From the NCBI GenBank assembly GCA_023512835.1, contig CM042090.1, positions 9,159,343 through 9,223,342 of the forward strand: DNA of 64,000 nt, written 5' to 3'. Origin of the DNA: Taxillus chinensis (taxonomy: Eukaryota; Streptophyta; Magnoliopsida; Santalales; Loranthaceae). Below are positions 34,255 through 45,670 of this stretch, in pieces; the first letter of the stretch is position 1, and the number at the start of each line of letters is the position of its first letter. Position numbers and translations under genes: made by a program. Below the pieces are notes generated by a model. It saw only the letters and a list, made by a program, of their open reading frames with translations. It was not told the origin of the DNA and made no database searches.

Positions 34255-34724
34255 TGTAACAGCGACAAGTCTCCCATAGCACGATATTGTCCGGTTTAGG
34301 GCCCAAGCCCAATCCCAGGTTTTGTTCTTAGCAGTGTCACACGGGCACCCAAAAGGCTTCGTGCTAGGAAAGGTCTTCATGCCCTTTTAAGAGGCACGCT
34401 TCGTTCTCCTCTCCAGCCAATGTAGGACTTGAAAAGTCCTCAGACTCTACAATCCACCCCTTTTATGAGGCCCATGTCCTCATGGGACTATGGCACACCG
34501 ACTCAGTCCTCAACTTTGATACCATCTGTAATATCTCAAGTCCCTCACAGTACAATATTGTCCGATTCAGGGCCCAAGCCCAATCTCCAGTTTTGTTCTT
34601 AGCAATGTCATACGAGCACCCCCAAAACGCCTCATGCCAAGAGAGGTCTCCACACCCTCTTAAGAGGCACGCTTCGTTCTCCTCCCCAACCGATATGGAA
34701 CTTGCAAAGTCCTTTGACTCTACA
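34255..34724 (-). mobile_element. TRIM (terminal-repeat retrotransposon in miniature), complete, 470 bp
   Basis: Two direct LTRs, 34255-34451 (197 bp) and 34527-34724 (198 bp), both TGTAA...CTCTACA, share ATATTGTCCG, GGGCCCAAGCCCAATC, TTTTGTTCTTAGCA and AGAGGCACGCTTCGTTCTCC. The 75-bp interior has a minus-strand primer-binding site (TGGTATCAAAG, 34514-34524) beside the right LTR, and a minus-strand polypurine tract (AAAAGGGGTGG, about 34454-34464) beside the left LTR, so the element points left. Flanks AGTCA and ACTCA match at 4 of 5. The LTR resembles the Cassandra-type TRIM repeats of dicots, from memory only; no 5S rRNA-like promoter was confirmed. Confidence 0.88.
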
Positions 34725-37033
34725 ACTCAACTAGTGTAATTTGATGTAAAAAAAACTAATTTGTCGGGGATGAAATGACAACCAATTTCTATGTGATTTG
34801 TCCTTTCATTGAAGATAGGATTGAAAGTAATATTGACAACAATTTGATTGTCGTAATATAATAGAGTAAGAGATGACACTATGACCTGAAAATCTCGCAG
34901 AAGCTGTTGCAATGAAGTTATCTCACTGTTAGTGAAAGCAAGGGCGACAGCAAAAAACCGTAAAATTATACTTTGTTTCTTTACTTTTCATGAAATTAAT
35001 GAATCATCGAGAAAGATACAAAATCTGATAAACCTTCGAGAATACAAATTCTGCAAATTCATTTCTTCTCATATTTTTTCCTGCTAGTATATTTTTCTTA
35101 TCAATGTCAAATATGTATTTTATGAGGTTGTGAGAATATATACAATTTTAAAATAGGAAATATTTTGTTATGAAACAATACTAGTTTACTAGACATTAAA
35201 CAATCATTTACTTGGTGAACTGGACAATAATTAGACAATTAATAACTTTTATTTTACATGTAATAGCTATTTACTTGAAAAATAAACTTTAGATACAAAT
35301 AATTTTAAATTCATCTAGCTCACTGTTAAAAATAATTAATATTTAAAAATAATAGTCAATCATGTTGTCTTATCCCATAACCTTAACCCCGTCCATTAAT
35401 TACTGTTTTGGACTTGTGCAACTATTGACCTTTACGAGTATGCTTGCTTGGCACACATAATCATCGGTCAACCACTTGTATTTGTCATGCCCTCAGTTTA
35501 GTTGATACAAGTTGGTTTAGTAACCGGAAAATAGTAATAAAGACGGCATCATATTAGAGAAACCATATAGAAGCAGTAAAGAGTAGCAGCTGCTTGAGCA
35601 CTGCAAGAACCTATCCACTAGAGGCTGCGCGAAGGCAATGCTCGAGGTTCCACTCGAGCTAGCCTCGACGCTCAAGTAGACTCGAGAACCTTGAGCAGGA
35701 GACATTAAGCAACCACAGACCCTTACAGCTCTCGCCCTCCAGTAGCCTAGCAGCACCTTGAGTCATGCCGAGTTATGATTTGCCCTTGATCAACCTACGG
35801 TGTTGATGGGGCGTGATCCCGTAAATTCCTCAGCACAGTGCTGATAAAATAAAGATCCACAGCGAATCCGAATTCGTACTTGTAGATGTTTTTGTTTTTG
35901 CCTTTTTTAATTTTTCTTAAAAATCAAGGAAATAGCCTCATATTTGCTTTATGTTTATAATGTATACATGAATTATGAATACATTTAAAGTATTACATAT
36001 TATTTACCATCATTCATATAGATCAAAGCAACTTTGTTTTCGGCTTTTCCTTTTGATTGTATGTTTGTATTAAAAATATTATCTTAATGATGTCTCAGGA
36101 ACAACTGAAGTCGACACACACTTTTTCCTGTTCTCATATATTCACCAAACGTCTTCACATAACACTAGTGATTGATTAAAAATAAAGAGATACAGACCCT
36201 TTCTAATATATCGTTTAATATAGGTATGTGTTTATCTGTATTCTTGTTTTTCTTTTTCCTTGCCTTGACTTGCTACGTACTTAATTAATTACTTCCCTTA
36301 ATGATTCCGCGTACCAAACGAGACTTGTGATGATTAAAAGTAAACTCTACCAGAATTAGAATCACTTAATTTAGTGTTATTAAAGACTTGTTAAATGAAA
36401 CCACTCACTTAAAATAGAACAACTTACTTCATAGCTACTTTAACCAGTATATGCTTTGAACGTAAAAGTTAAAGACTTTATTGACCAAGTGAATCAATTA
36501 TATTACAACCATAAGGTATTTGGGAATTCAGCCTCAAGTAATGTTTTCTGTGATGATTAATGTAATGTATATTTTGGATAATTTACCTGTAAGTTAATTC
36601 TAACTTAACGGACACAATTCATTAAATATTCTAAAGCTGTAAGTCTTGAATTAGCTTTCATTCGTTAATTTATTTCAAGTATTTGTCCTTCACTTCTAAC
36701 CTTAGATGGTGCAGCAAGCTGCTAACCCATCCATACATATTACATAAGTAATAATCAAGATAAACAATTAATAGTAATTTAATCAAACATCAAAATAATC
36801 CTAATTAACTAAAAAAACAATTTAAGAAAATATAATCAATATATAATACTCACGAAGATCATAGTTCACAAAGGAACGAAGGAAGAAATTAAGTAAAGAG
36901 ATATAGGCCGAGGGTTGTCATGAATCACTGTCCAAAGTAATATTTAACTCCAAGAACCCATAAATGTAGACCGATGTTTCTTTACGCCCTTTCATGGGAG
37001 GTCGGGTGAGTGGCCCTTTTAAGCATTCATACT
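34725..37033. other. Intergenic, mostly AT-rich, with a CTCGAG-rich patch at 35635-35700
   Basis: No gene recognised. 35635-35700 is a short run of CTCGAG, CTCGAC and GCTCAAG motifs like the cores of the elements at 6705-7474 and 45671-46720. 35281-35375 resembles half of the palindromic MITE at 33884-34041. The remainder is AT-rich without repeats that I could pair. Confidence 0.45.
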
Positions 37034-37286
37034 GGAATAACTAAATATTTTAATAAATTTACTTACATGAAGTAATATTGATTACAAATTCGACTCGAGA
37101 TATACACTTTTATTAAAAATTTGATAAAATATCAAACTTCGAGATACTAGATAGTCAAATTTGGCTAGCTAGTACCTCAAAGTTTGGTATTTTATAAAAT
37201 TTTTAATAAAAATACATATCTTAAGTCAAATTTGTGATCAATATTATTTCACGTAAGTAAATTTATTGAAACATTTAGTTATTGTA
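37034..37286. mobile_element. Foldback MITE, copy 2 (most complete)
   Basis: Arms pair almost end to end: left AATAACTAAATATTTTAATA with reverse-complemented right AATAACTAAATGTTTCAATA, then AAATTTACTTAC, AATATTGAT, AAATT-GACT, and a centre near 37160 (AGTCAAATTTGGCTAGCTAG). It is ~253 bp and non-coding. The same family as 3002-3250, 45050-45180 and 51222-51446. Confidence 0.85.
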
Positions 37287-37530
37287 CAATGTAGTCTTAT
37301 AAGACAACACACCTATCAAGGCACCCATAATTACAACGCAGATTTTGGTGTGAGTCGTGCACGTCCAAAATGAAGAACACAAACAGATGAACCGCATGGC
37401 CCGAAGTGTAGAACCGTGCTGGTTGGCATGGTTGCAAAGCTATGTAGTTGGGCAGGTGGCACGTGGCATGGGTAACGCAGCCGCACGTGGGTTGAAGGCG
37501 CAGAACCAAACCTGAGGAGCGATGGAAATT

Positions 37531-37673
37531 AAGAGTGTAAAATGGACTGCAGTCCACGGACCGAGCCCTAAACGAACCGATTCGTGTAGGTCTATGATTG
37601 AAATGGACAGACAGGATTTTTCCTAGTCCGATCTGCACAGTCCGTAGACCACTAACCCATTTTACACCCCTAG
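37531..37673. mobile_element. Short hAT-like MITE
   Basis: The left end TAAGAGTGTAAAATGGACTG and reverse-complemented right end CTAGGGGTGTAAAATGGGTT share GTGTAAAATGG, and both continue into GTCCACGGAC/GTCTACGGAC. About 143 bp, moderate GC. The target duplication is unclear. Confidence 0.55.
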
Positions 37674-37959
37674 CTCCAAATGCTTAGAAAAAAAATTGAT
37701 GAATTTTATTTGCCACATATTTTGAGGCATGAACATTAAATATTGTTTTTCCCATGGTCTTAAGCAAGGCAAAGTTTTGATCTTCAAGCAGTTGGCAGGT
37801 AGGAACCAAAAGAATGTTAAAAACTGAAAATGATGTTAAAACCTCGTACAAAAGCAACAATCAAAATTACCAGAAGCATTTTAGTGCTTGCCACTGAAGA
37901 ATGATTTGTGGCCCCAACGGGTCATCTATTCACAGATTAAAGCCCAATGAGGCTGTGTT

Positions 37960-40900
37960 TTAGACATCTACCGAGCCGAAAGTATCTACCAAGTTGGACT
38001 CTTTTGGCTGGTAGATTATCTTCTCAAACATGTTCTTCATCCTCTCATGGTTCACCATCTCTTCCAAGATAGTATCAGCAGAGAAGTTGCTTGTAATTGC
38101 CTGCTTCTTGCAATGAAGGGCTGATGAGGAGAAGACAAGCTCAGATAATCGATCCTTTTCAGCTTGCCGTAGATATTTCTCCCCTTCCCTTGTCCCCGAT
38201 GTAATGAGGTGGTACACGTGCACAACCTTCCGTTGCCCAAGTCTATAGGCCCGGCTTATGGCCTGCCTTTCCACAGAAGGGTTCCAAACAACGTCAAGTA
38301 AAACTACACGTGAAGCCCCAACAAGATTTATCCCTTCAGAACAGGCCCGTGTTGATGCAAGCAATATTCTCACCTCGCTGCTTTCTTCATTGAACTGACA
38401 AATCGAGGATTGACGCTGCCTTGGATCAAGTTTTCCATCCATGTATAACATATCCCTCCCTTCAGTCCAACCATAGTTGGATTTAAGCTGATCCCTAATG
38501 CAAGTCAGCGGATCCAGGAACTGGCTGAAAACTAGGACCTTCTCCTTAAATGCTGTGCTGAGATGAACAAGCTCCATCACAAATTTTGTTTTAACACCAG
38601 CATCAGGATTCAGTCTCAGGCTGTCTAGCCTGGTCGCATTAACAAATGATGCATTCCCTATAGACAAGCAATCCTTAGGGAAGAGTGAAGGGTGGACCGA
38701 GGTTAGTGACGACCAATGTTCCACTTCAAGCACGCCTACTGTTGGTACTACTTCTAAGTATTTCAAAAGGCGTTTCTGTAACCCAGCTGGCTTTAAAACC
38801 ACCACAGAATCCCTCAGGCCAGGAAGGGTGTCTCGGAGTATAGTGCCTTTATGGACATGGACAAATTGAGAAATCTTCTCCTTAAGCTCTTCAACGTCAT
38901 TGTTGGAAACTGAACTAATACATTTAGTCAAAGAATCCCAGGTCTCTCTTCCCGAAGTAATTTTCCTTCCACGCCTTTTCTTCGAATTGTTTATGCCACG
39001 CTGAGATGAAAACCAATCATCAAATTTTGGCATAACTAGACAAAAAGTGTTAAACAGCTCACGAAAGTTGTTCTGAAATGGAGTTCCAGAAAGGATTATC
39101 CGCCTCCGCGTTTCAATCTTTGACAAGGCCTTCCAGATAAGGCTATGATCATTGCGAGGTGTATGTCCTTCATCCAGCACCAACAGGCCTGGAAGCTGAA
39201 AGAGCTTTTGCCAGACTAGATTGCTCTGAGCATTGCCTCCACTTTTTCTTCTTTCCTCCATTTGATCCTCATCTGCTTTACAAGCCAGCTTCTCATACAA
39301 TCTGTAGCTGACCCCGAGAATACTATTGCCCTTTTTCCAAGAATACAGTTTCAATAAGCGTACAGAGTTGATGACTTTCTCCTGCCTTACCCGCCACAAT
39401 AAACTAGCAGCACCCTTGTCTTCCTTTCCCGATAATTCATTTGTATTCAGATTATGGAAAGGAATGTCAGCTTTCCATTTTTCAAACTCGGCTTCCCAGG
39501 TTAGGAGCATACTGCGTGGAGCAATTATGATTGGCCTGCACATTGGGTACATTTTCATGTACGTGTAAATAAAGGCTATTGTTAGACGAGTCTTCCCTGT
39601 CCCAGGAGCATGTGAGATTATGCACCCCTTTCCCCCAGCTAAATCAGTGACATCCTTTTTCAACTCATGAAGCTGAAATCCACCCGCTATATTTTCCCAA
39701 AGAAATCTGAACCCCTCACATTGATGAGGATACATACCCTTTCCAATGCCGGGAATGATGTCCCATGCAGTGCCATTGCCGTGAAATGAGAGATTACGAT
39801 AGGTCCCAGACTCATTAGTTTCATTTCCTGAGAACCGTAGCCCATCAACATCATAATCGTCATTTTGGTCATAACCTTTCTTCTTTGATCTTCCATATGA
39901 ACTCGGAACCTTTAACAAGCACAAAATTTTTTATTAAAATAGATTTGAAATTCATGCACCAAAATAACTTCAGAACTCATAATTCTTGAAACAAAGGAAA
40001 ATCATTAACAAATCAATTACGTTTAAAAGAAGGCATAACTGGATCCAGTCCAGTTTTCCGTTTCCAAACTCATTAGCACACAACTTGGGTGACAGACATA
40101 GTGAATCAGTCTTCCAGTAAAATGGGTAACATAGAAGTATAATGAAATTATTTGTAAATTTTGAACTTCAAAAGATAATGGAAATCCATGTAAACACATT
40201 GACAATAACAAAAATAGAAGAAACTAGGCATTTAGAAGAAAATAAAAATAAATAAATAAATAAGCACAAAGACTTAGAACTGCCAAAATGTTAAAGCAAT
40301 CCAGCTTATTACATTAAAGTTTCCTTAGTTTTCTAGCCTAAAGCATAAGTAGGCCAAGTGGTTCTCTTTGCCATTCGCGTACGGAAAGGATGTGCATGAC
40401 AACACAACACAGGTGGGATAGGGCATTAGATAAGGTGTCACGCAGACACCTAGGAACTTCCCAGCCTTTCGGTCCTACACCATTGGGGAACTGACAGGTA
40501 TCCAACCGAAGTCTGTTAATACCCATACTATATAGGGAACTCTCCCATGAGAGAGTCAAGTGTTTTATTAGAGCAGGTACCCAGACCATGCCGGAATCCT
40601 TGGGAGAATTGTTCCAGAGACAACCAATGCAACCGTTGCTCCAGAGACGTGTCCCATATGAAGATGGGCCCTACCTGCCAGCTCTGAGAAGATCAGATAC
40701 AGTTATAGTGAGTCAAGGCTGGTTTTCAACATATATTGTTCTGTATTTTGTACTTCAAATGAAAATTTCAGATATAGTTGTCCCTATAATCTATCTATTT
40801 GAGAAAATCTAGAAAACATCACAAACAAATTTCAGTTACACAATTAAGAAAATTGAGGCCTGCAACAGTCGTAGGAGCTGACAAAGACATAAAAATTGAA

Positions 40901-43117
40901 CCTGATAAATCACTTGCTTTCAACATTTCTCAAGGACATAATATCCTCAACTGCATCTGATATGAGATTGTAACAAGGAACATGGAAAAAATATATACAT
41001 TCAAGATTTCTCAACTTACAAAAGGTGGAAGTATTTCTTTGATATCCCGTACAACCGTGGAACAAAAACTGCATATCAATCCAACAGTTTCATCCAAAAA
41101 AGTATCATGCTGCCCCAGATTGCAATACGAAGCATGGTCCATCTTTATATCGGCACTATCATTACACTGCTCATCAACTTTATCACCCTGCAAACCAGTA
41201 TCCAAATAAACATATGAATCATGTAAAACATTTTTTAATGTCATCTGAACAGTAAAGATAAAATCAACATAAAACAATTGAACATACATACTAGTATACT
41301 ACAGTTACAATAGCCAGATTATTAGTAGCAAAAACTACTTGGGCTGGTATCTACTATTAAATTTTATCATCATATACATACACCGGGTCAATAATTGGGA
41401 AGCAGAGAAATCAGAAAAAAGCAATGACACGGCAGTCCACCATCCACGCCCTCCAATTAATTAAAGCTATTATTTTAAATTTTAAATTTTAAATTTAAAA
41501 TTTTAAATCCACAAGGGTTAACTACAACTCTACAAGAGGTTGTGGGACAAGGCCCCAACAAAGGTAGAGGTCATTTGGAAGCACAAAATACCATTTTACC
41601 ATTTAACTTTAAGAATAAACTAAAAAGATTCTCAGTAGGAATTATGTGAGCGAACAGAAATTTCTGAAAGGCAATCTAATTCAACAAGACAAAGACTATG
41701 ATAATGAAAAATGACGTAGAAATAAGTGGAAAATCCTAGAGTTGCACAAATCAGCACATATCATCATGCGGTTAACAAATAGAACATACCAGCTCTACAT
41801 CATTAATCTGATCAGAATACATAGCGAGATTAAACTCCTCCCATAGAGGATCTAACTCGGTATCTGGAAGCTCCTTCTCCACTGCCGCGACAGGAGGAGA
41901 CCCCTTTTGATTTACAGAGGAAACCAAGTCCTCCACCCTTATATCACCCTCGTCAAGAATTGAGTTCCCCAGAATCTTCATCACATCGTGGCGGCCAAGA
42001 CGTTGCCCTGGTTTAAAGAATATCTTGGCAGCTGAGGCCTCTTCCTCTTCCTCCTCCTCCTCCTCCCTTTCATCCCCCAAAATGCCTGCATTCTTCTTCT
42101 CTCCACCGTCACCGTCACCATCACCATCACCATCACCATCAACTCCATCGGATGAATCAGACAGCGATGCTCCATCGTCCCCATGGACATCCAACGGGCG
42201 ACCCAATGTCACGCCGTTGGCTTCTTGCAATTGAGAGCGAGTCCGTTTCGCCACGCAATTCCTTGGACCACTGCTTCGGGCGGCAGGGGTATTTTCGTCT
42301 GCGGGCGATTCGGACAAAGAGGGCGCGCTGCTGCGGCTTGTGGGGGGCTCACCGCGGCCACCCCATTGCTCCTGGGTGAGATCCACAATGTCATCGTCAT
42401 CGTCCTCTATCTCCACAATGGGTATAGCAGGCTTGACAGGAAAGGACCCGACCTCCAACCTCGTACTCCTCGAACCGGCGGCGACAGAGTTTGCACAGGA
42501 ACGCGGCTCGATCACGCCTTCCACTTTGCGGTCTCCGCCGGTGTGGTTGACAGCGAGCGGTGATTCCACCTCGTATACACTATCGTCGTCGTCATCTTCT
42601 TCCTGTGAATCCACCTCGTAGACATCCGGGTATTCTTCTTCCTCATCCTCTGATTCTTCTTCCTTCTCTTCTTCTTCTTCTTCTTCTTCTTCTTCTTCTT
42701 CTTCTTCATACAAGCCCTCTACTTCTTCTTTAGACTCTTCTTTGGACTCTGACTCCGACTCGACTATTAATGTGCCATCATTGTCCTCCACTTGTCCTCC
42801 TCCGACAGTTTCCCCTGCTTTCAGCTTCTTTGTAGGGGCTTTGCTTTCCTTCCATTGATGGTACCGCTCCAAGAGATCAGCATCACGCTTGCTCCGAGTT
42901 CTCCTAGCAACCGGCAACCTCTGAAACATCCTATAACTTGAATCTCTATCCCCTTTCTGCAACACCAAAAACCACAGAATGATCTCAGTCCCATCAAAAA
43001 TAAAACACTTAGCAGAAAGAAGGAAAAACAACAACAACAGAGACGATTTCGCGATCGGTTTACATAATGTTCCGGCGGTGATCTGCGTCCAAAACTGCCG
43101 CCACGGCGAAGAACCAT
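37960..43117 (-). CDS. CLSY: CLASSY-type SNF2 chromatin-remodelling protein (RNA-directed DNA methylation), 1112 aa
   Basis: CLASSY proteins are plant SNF2 ATPases that help RNA polymerase IV reach chromatin to start 24-nt siRNA production in the nucleus. Four coding exons: 43117-43064, 42956-41790, 41187-41020, 39909-37960; lengths 54, 1167, 168 and 1950 nt are all multiples of three, with GT-AG junctions. The N-terminus MVLRRGGSFGRR is followed by a long, disordered, acidic region with a Glu run from (GAA)n. Exon 3 carries a C-x2-C pair (LICSFCSTVV). The helicase part shows SHAPGTGKT (Walker A, near residue 566), LVLDEGHTPRN (motif II, near 709), LSGTPFQNNFRELFN (III) and NPSVERQAISRAYRLGQ (VI). 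The overall size and short N-terminus fit the CLSY3/CLSY4 branch better than CLSY1/2. No stop or frameshift breaks the gene. The intron 39910-41019 also holds an unrecognised GC-richer block at 40370-40720. Confidence 0.95.
42661..42709. repeat. Coding (TTC)n/(GAA)n microsatellite in the CLASSY gene
   Basis: On the coding (minus) strand GAA/GAG repeats encode a run of about 14 glutamates within a ~70-residue acidic stretch. A second acidic run lies at about 42048-42070 and a GATGGT-type Asp/Gly repeat at 42106-42142. Confidence 0.9.
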
Positions 43118-43330
43118 TGATTTTCAGGGGAGAGAGGCTAGAAGCCTTCTGTTAGGTCAGTCAGGTTGGAAAGAGACGAGAACGGAACGGGACGGGGGGT
43201 TGGGGTTTTGGCAAGGAAAGGAGGAAACGAATCGTTTTTTTTTTTTTTTTTTTTGCATGGAAGAGCGAAAAATAAATCAATATCATCGAGTGTATTCATA
43301 TATATATATATATATATAAGGCAATTACGG
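43118..43330 (-). promoter_or_regulatory. Leader and TATA region of the CLASSY gene
   Basis: Upstream of the ATG (minus strand) is a ~125-bp leader rich in CCTTTCC/CCCCAACCCC, preceded by a poly-A tract (43237-43254 as T's) and a TATA repeat at 43297-43318. Transcription probably begins around 43250-43270. Confidence 0.5.
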
Positions 43331-43610
43331 CGACGATTTGACGACCACATCGTCCAGTGGAGTAGACCGTAAATAGATTAGTATAGGACAGTTAACAACC
43401 CCAAGGTTCATACTAGTCTAGTTCTTACGTCTGATGACGTGGACCGACACCATCTGGCTTCTTTTATTTATTTATTTATGGTTTTGTTTTTTTCGATTTT
43501 CGATGATCCAACATGTTTTAGGCTGGCATACATATTCTAATTTAATAAAATTACAGGGGTAAAACTGTCCTATGATTTATTTAATTAAAATAAATTTTAA
43601 AAAAAATCAA
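43331..43610. other. Spacer upstream of the CLASSY gene
   Basis: No coding sequence or repeat recognised; AT-rich. Confidence 0.45.
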
Positions 43611-43613
43611 AAC

Positions 43614-44030
43614 CTACCTGTCGACCTTCCCAGATCGCGGTGGCGGTCCTCGCCGATCATCGAGCCTGCCCTCTGATTCAAAATCGCTCGCCATCAATTT
43701 AGGGCTTCGAATCGGAATCGGAATCGGAGTTTCTGATAATATCTCTGCTCGGCGAATCCGACGACGACGATAGAGTGCTCGCTGGAGTGGGCGGGGCGCG
43801 GTGAACTTCGGCGTCACGGCGGTCGTCGGCGAGACCGTGACGATCCGAGTGCGGCGACAGCGCCTCTCACTTAAAATCAGTTAAACTGGTTTCTTCGCGC
43901 CAGCGGGTATGGGAGGGCTGGGTTGGACCAGCGGCACGGTACGGTAAGGCGCGCGTGGACAGGTCGGTCGGTCGGTCGGTCGGTCGGCCGGTCGGCGGCG
44001 GGAAGGCCGAGTGAGTGGGAAGCAAAGAGG
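43614..44030 (-). other. Orphan GC-rich first-exon-like block
   Basis: A CpG-rich block in AT-rich DNA. A minus-strand frame contains ATG at 43694 giving MASDFESEGRLDDRRGPPPR, and reaches a consensus-like donor (GTCGACAG|GTAGGTTTTG, donor at about 43616) before its stop, as a genuine first exon would. Nothing that could continue it is recognised between here and the CLASSY ATG at 43117. It could be the first exon of a lost gene, a duplicated promoter/exon, or an alternative upstream exon of the CLASSY gene. The frame is also open from 43817. Confidence 0.4.
43959..43996. repeat. (GGTC)n microsatellite
   Basis: Tandem GTCG/GGTC units, five perfect then degenerate, in the GC-rich block. Confidence 0.85.
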
Positions 44031-44159
44031 GGGTGGTCTGGTGGTGGATTTGGGTGACGTATTTTATTTTACCTTTTTTGGTTCCAGTTAAATAAATTAC
44101 AACACATTTTACCCCCCCTAATTTCATTCCGGGATGACATATTTGCACATATTATTTTT

Positions 44160-45049
44160 TTCGCCGTAACTTCGTGACATATTATAAATCAATTACACAA
44201 ATTATATTATAAGGGGAACTGTTTACTTTATTAATTGAATTCGCAGCTCATATTATTGGGAAACTAAAAATAAAAATAAATAAAATTAATGACGTACCTA
44301 ACACGAGTCTTGATGTTCGTCCAGCTACGCTCTACTTGTGGAACACGCACAACGACCGCGAGTTGTTCAACAACCTAATTCCCAAAACCGGGCATGCATT
44401 CCATTCCATTGGGAAAAATAAAAAGTGTTATGAAATTAGGCGGATATCGATTTGAGACCAATTAAACGTTAATGAGTTTGACACCGGTAAAGATAATGAT
44501 TAAAAATTCCACTAATTTTATTTTAAAATTAATTTTTTTATTAAAAAAAATAAATAAATTCCAACATACTCTTCAATTTATTAAAAAATTATTACTAATT
44601 TCCAACGTAGATAACTCATCAATTTGAGAGGAATTAAACAAGAATAAGATTGGCACATTAAAGATAATGAATGCATTTTTTAAGCCAGTAATCTTTTAAA
44701 TTTATCTCTATACTTTAACTTTTTATGCTTTAAAAAACTTCTAAAAATAATCCTTATTTTACCCTTTATTCTATTAAAAAAATATTTTTTATTAATTTCT
44801 ACCGTAAATAAATAATCAAGATTTTTTGTTGGCTCAGGTTGAAATAGTAACAAAAATATTACTTTAAGTTTCTAAAAAAGTAATCTTTATGTTTATTTTA
44901 CTCTTATGTTTTAAGAATAAGAAGTTTAGCTTGTAAAAAACTTAAAATGATTGCATTCCATAGAGGTCGCATTGTCATGGAATTTAAGTGCAAGTTAATT
45001 ACGAAAATTAAAAACTAAGTGAGCTTGCTACATTTTTATTTACTAAGAG
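44160..45049. other. AT-rich spacer, no gene seen
   Basis: Poly-A/T-rich, no paired repeats or open frames of interest. Confidence 0.45.
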
Positions 45050-45180
45050 TTGGTTAGTTGGTGCTTTAAACTTTGATATTTAATAAAAATATTTAATTAA
45101 GACATATATTTTAAGTCAAATTTATAGTCAATATTATTTTACGTATGCAAATTTGTTAAACTATTTTACTATTTCACTAT
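45050..45180. mobile_element. Foldback MITE, copy 3 (one arm)
   Basis: Matches the right arm of copy 2 in order: GTTGGTTAGTTGGTGCTTTAA, GATATTTAATAAAAAT, ATATTTTAAGTCAAATTTATAG, CAATATTATTTTACGTATGC, AAATTTGTTAAA. The left arm is missing or too decayed to see. Confidence 0.75.
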
Positions 45181-45670
45181 GATTGCTCTAAAAAAGCACT
45201 TGTGGAAATCTATATTTTAATTATTTAAAAGATGGTAGGAGATATGTAAAAATTTAACATATAGTCCATGAATGCTTACTTAGTCGGTATTTATAAAATA
45301 GGGGAAGAAAGAATTTTTATAGACATTAGTAGTGTAATTCGGTAACGTTGGGTGTCTAGCGCCACATAAATATTTTTTTAACGTTTTTGATAAGCGCCAA
45401 TGTGAAGTAATTTTTTTTAGCACCAATATAAAATAAACCTAGACATTGTCTTCCGAGACCATGCATCATTAAAAATAGTGTTATTTAGGGTGCCATTTTT
45501 AAAAATACAATGAGTCATATTCATACATATCATTAATATATACATCATTTTTTTGATGTAATTAATTAGGGTTGCATTTTTTTGAGACGCCGCTAATTGA
45601 TTATAGTTGGGTGCTATGATATGAACAAAAATGTTATTTACAACTGACATTACAGTATCGTCGTGCTCCT

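Noticed and set aside
42025..42621. Several Ser/Pro-rich + strand frames
   Set aside because: Antisense shadows of the acidic, microsatellite-rich exon of the CLASSY gene.
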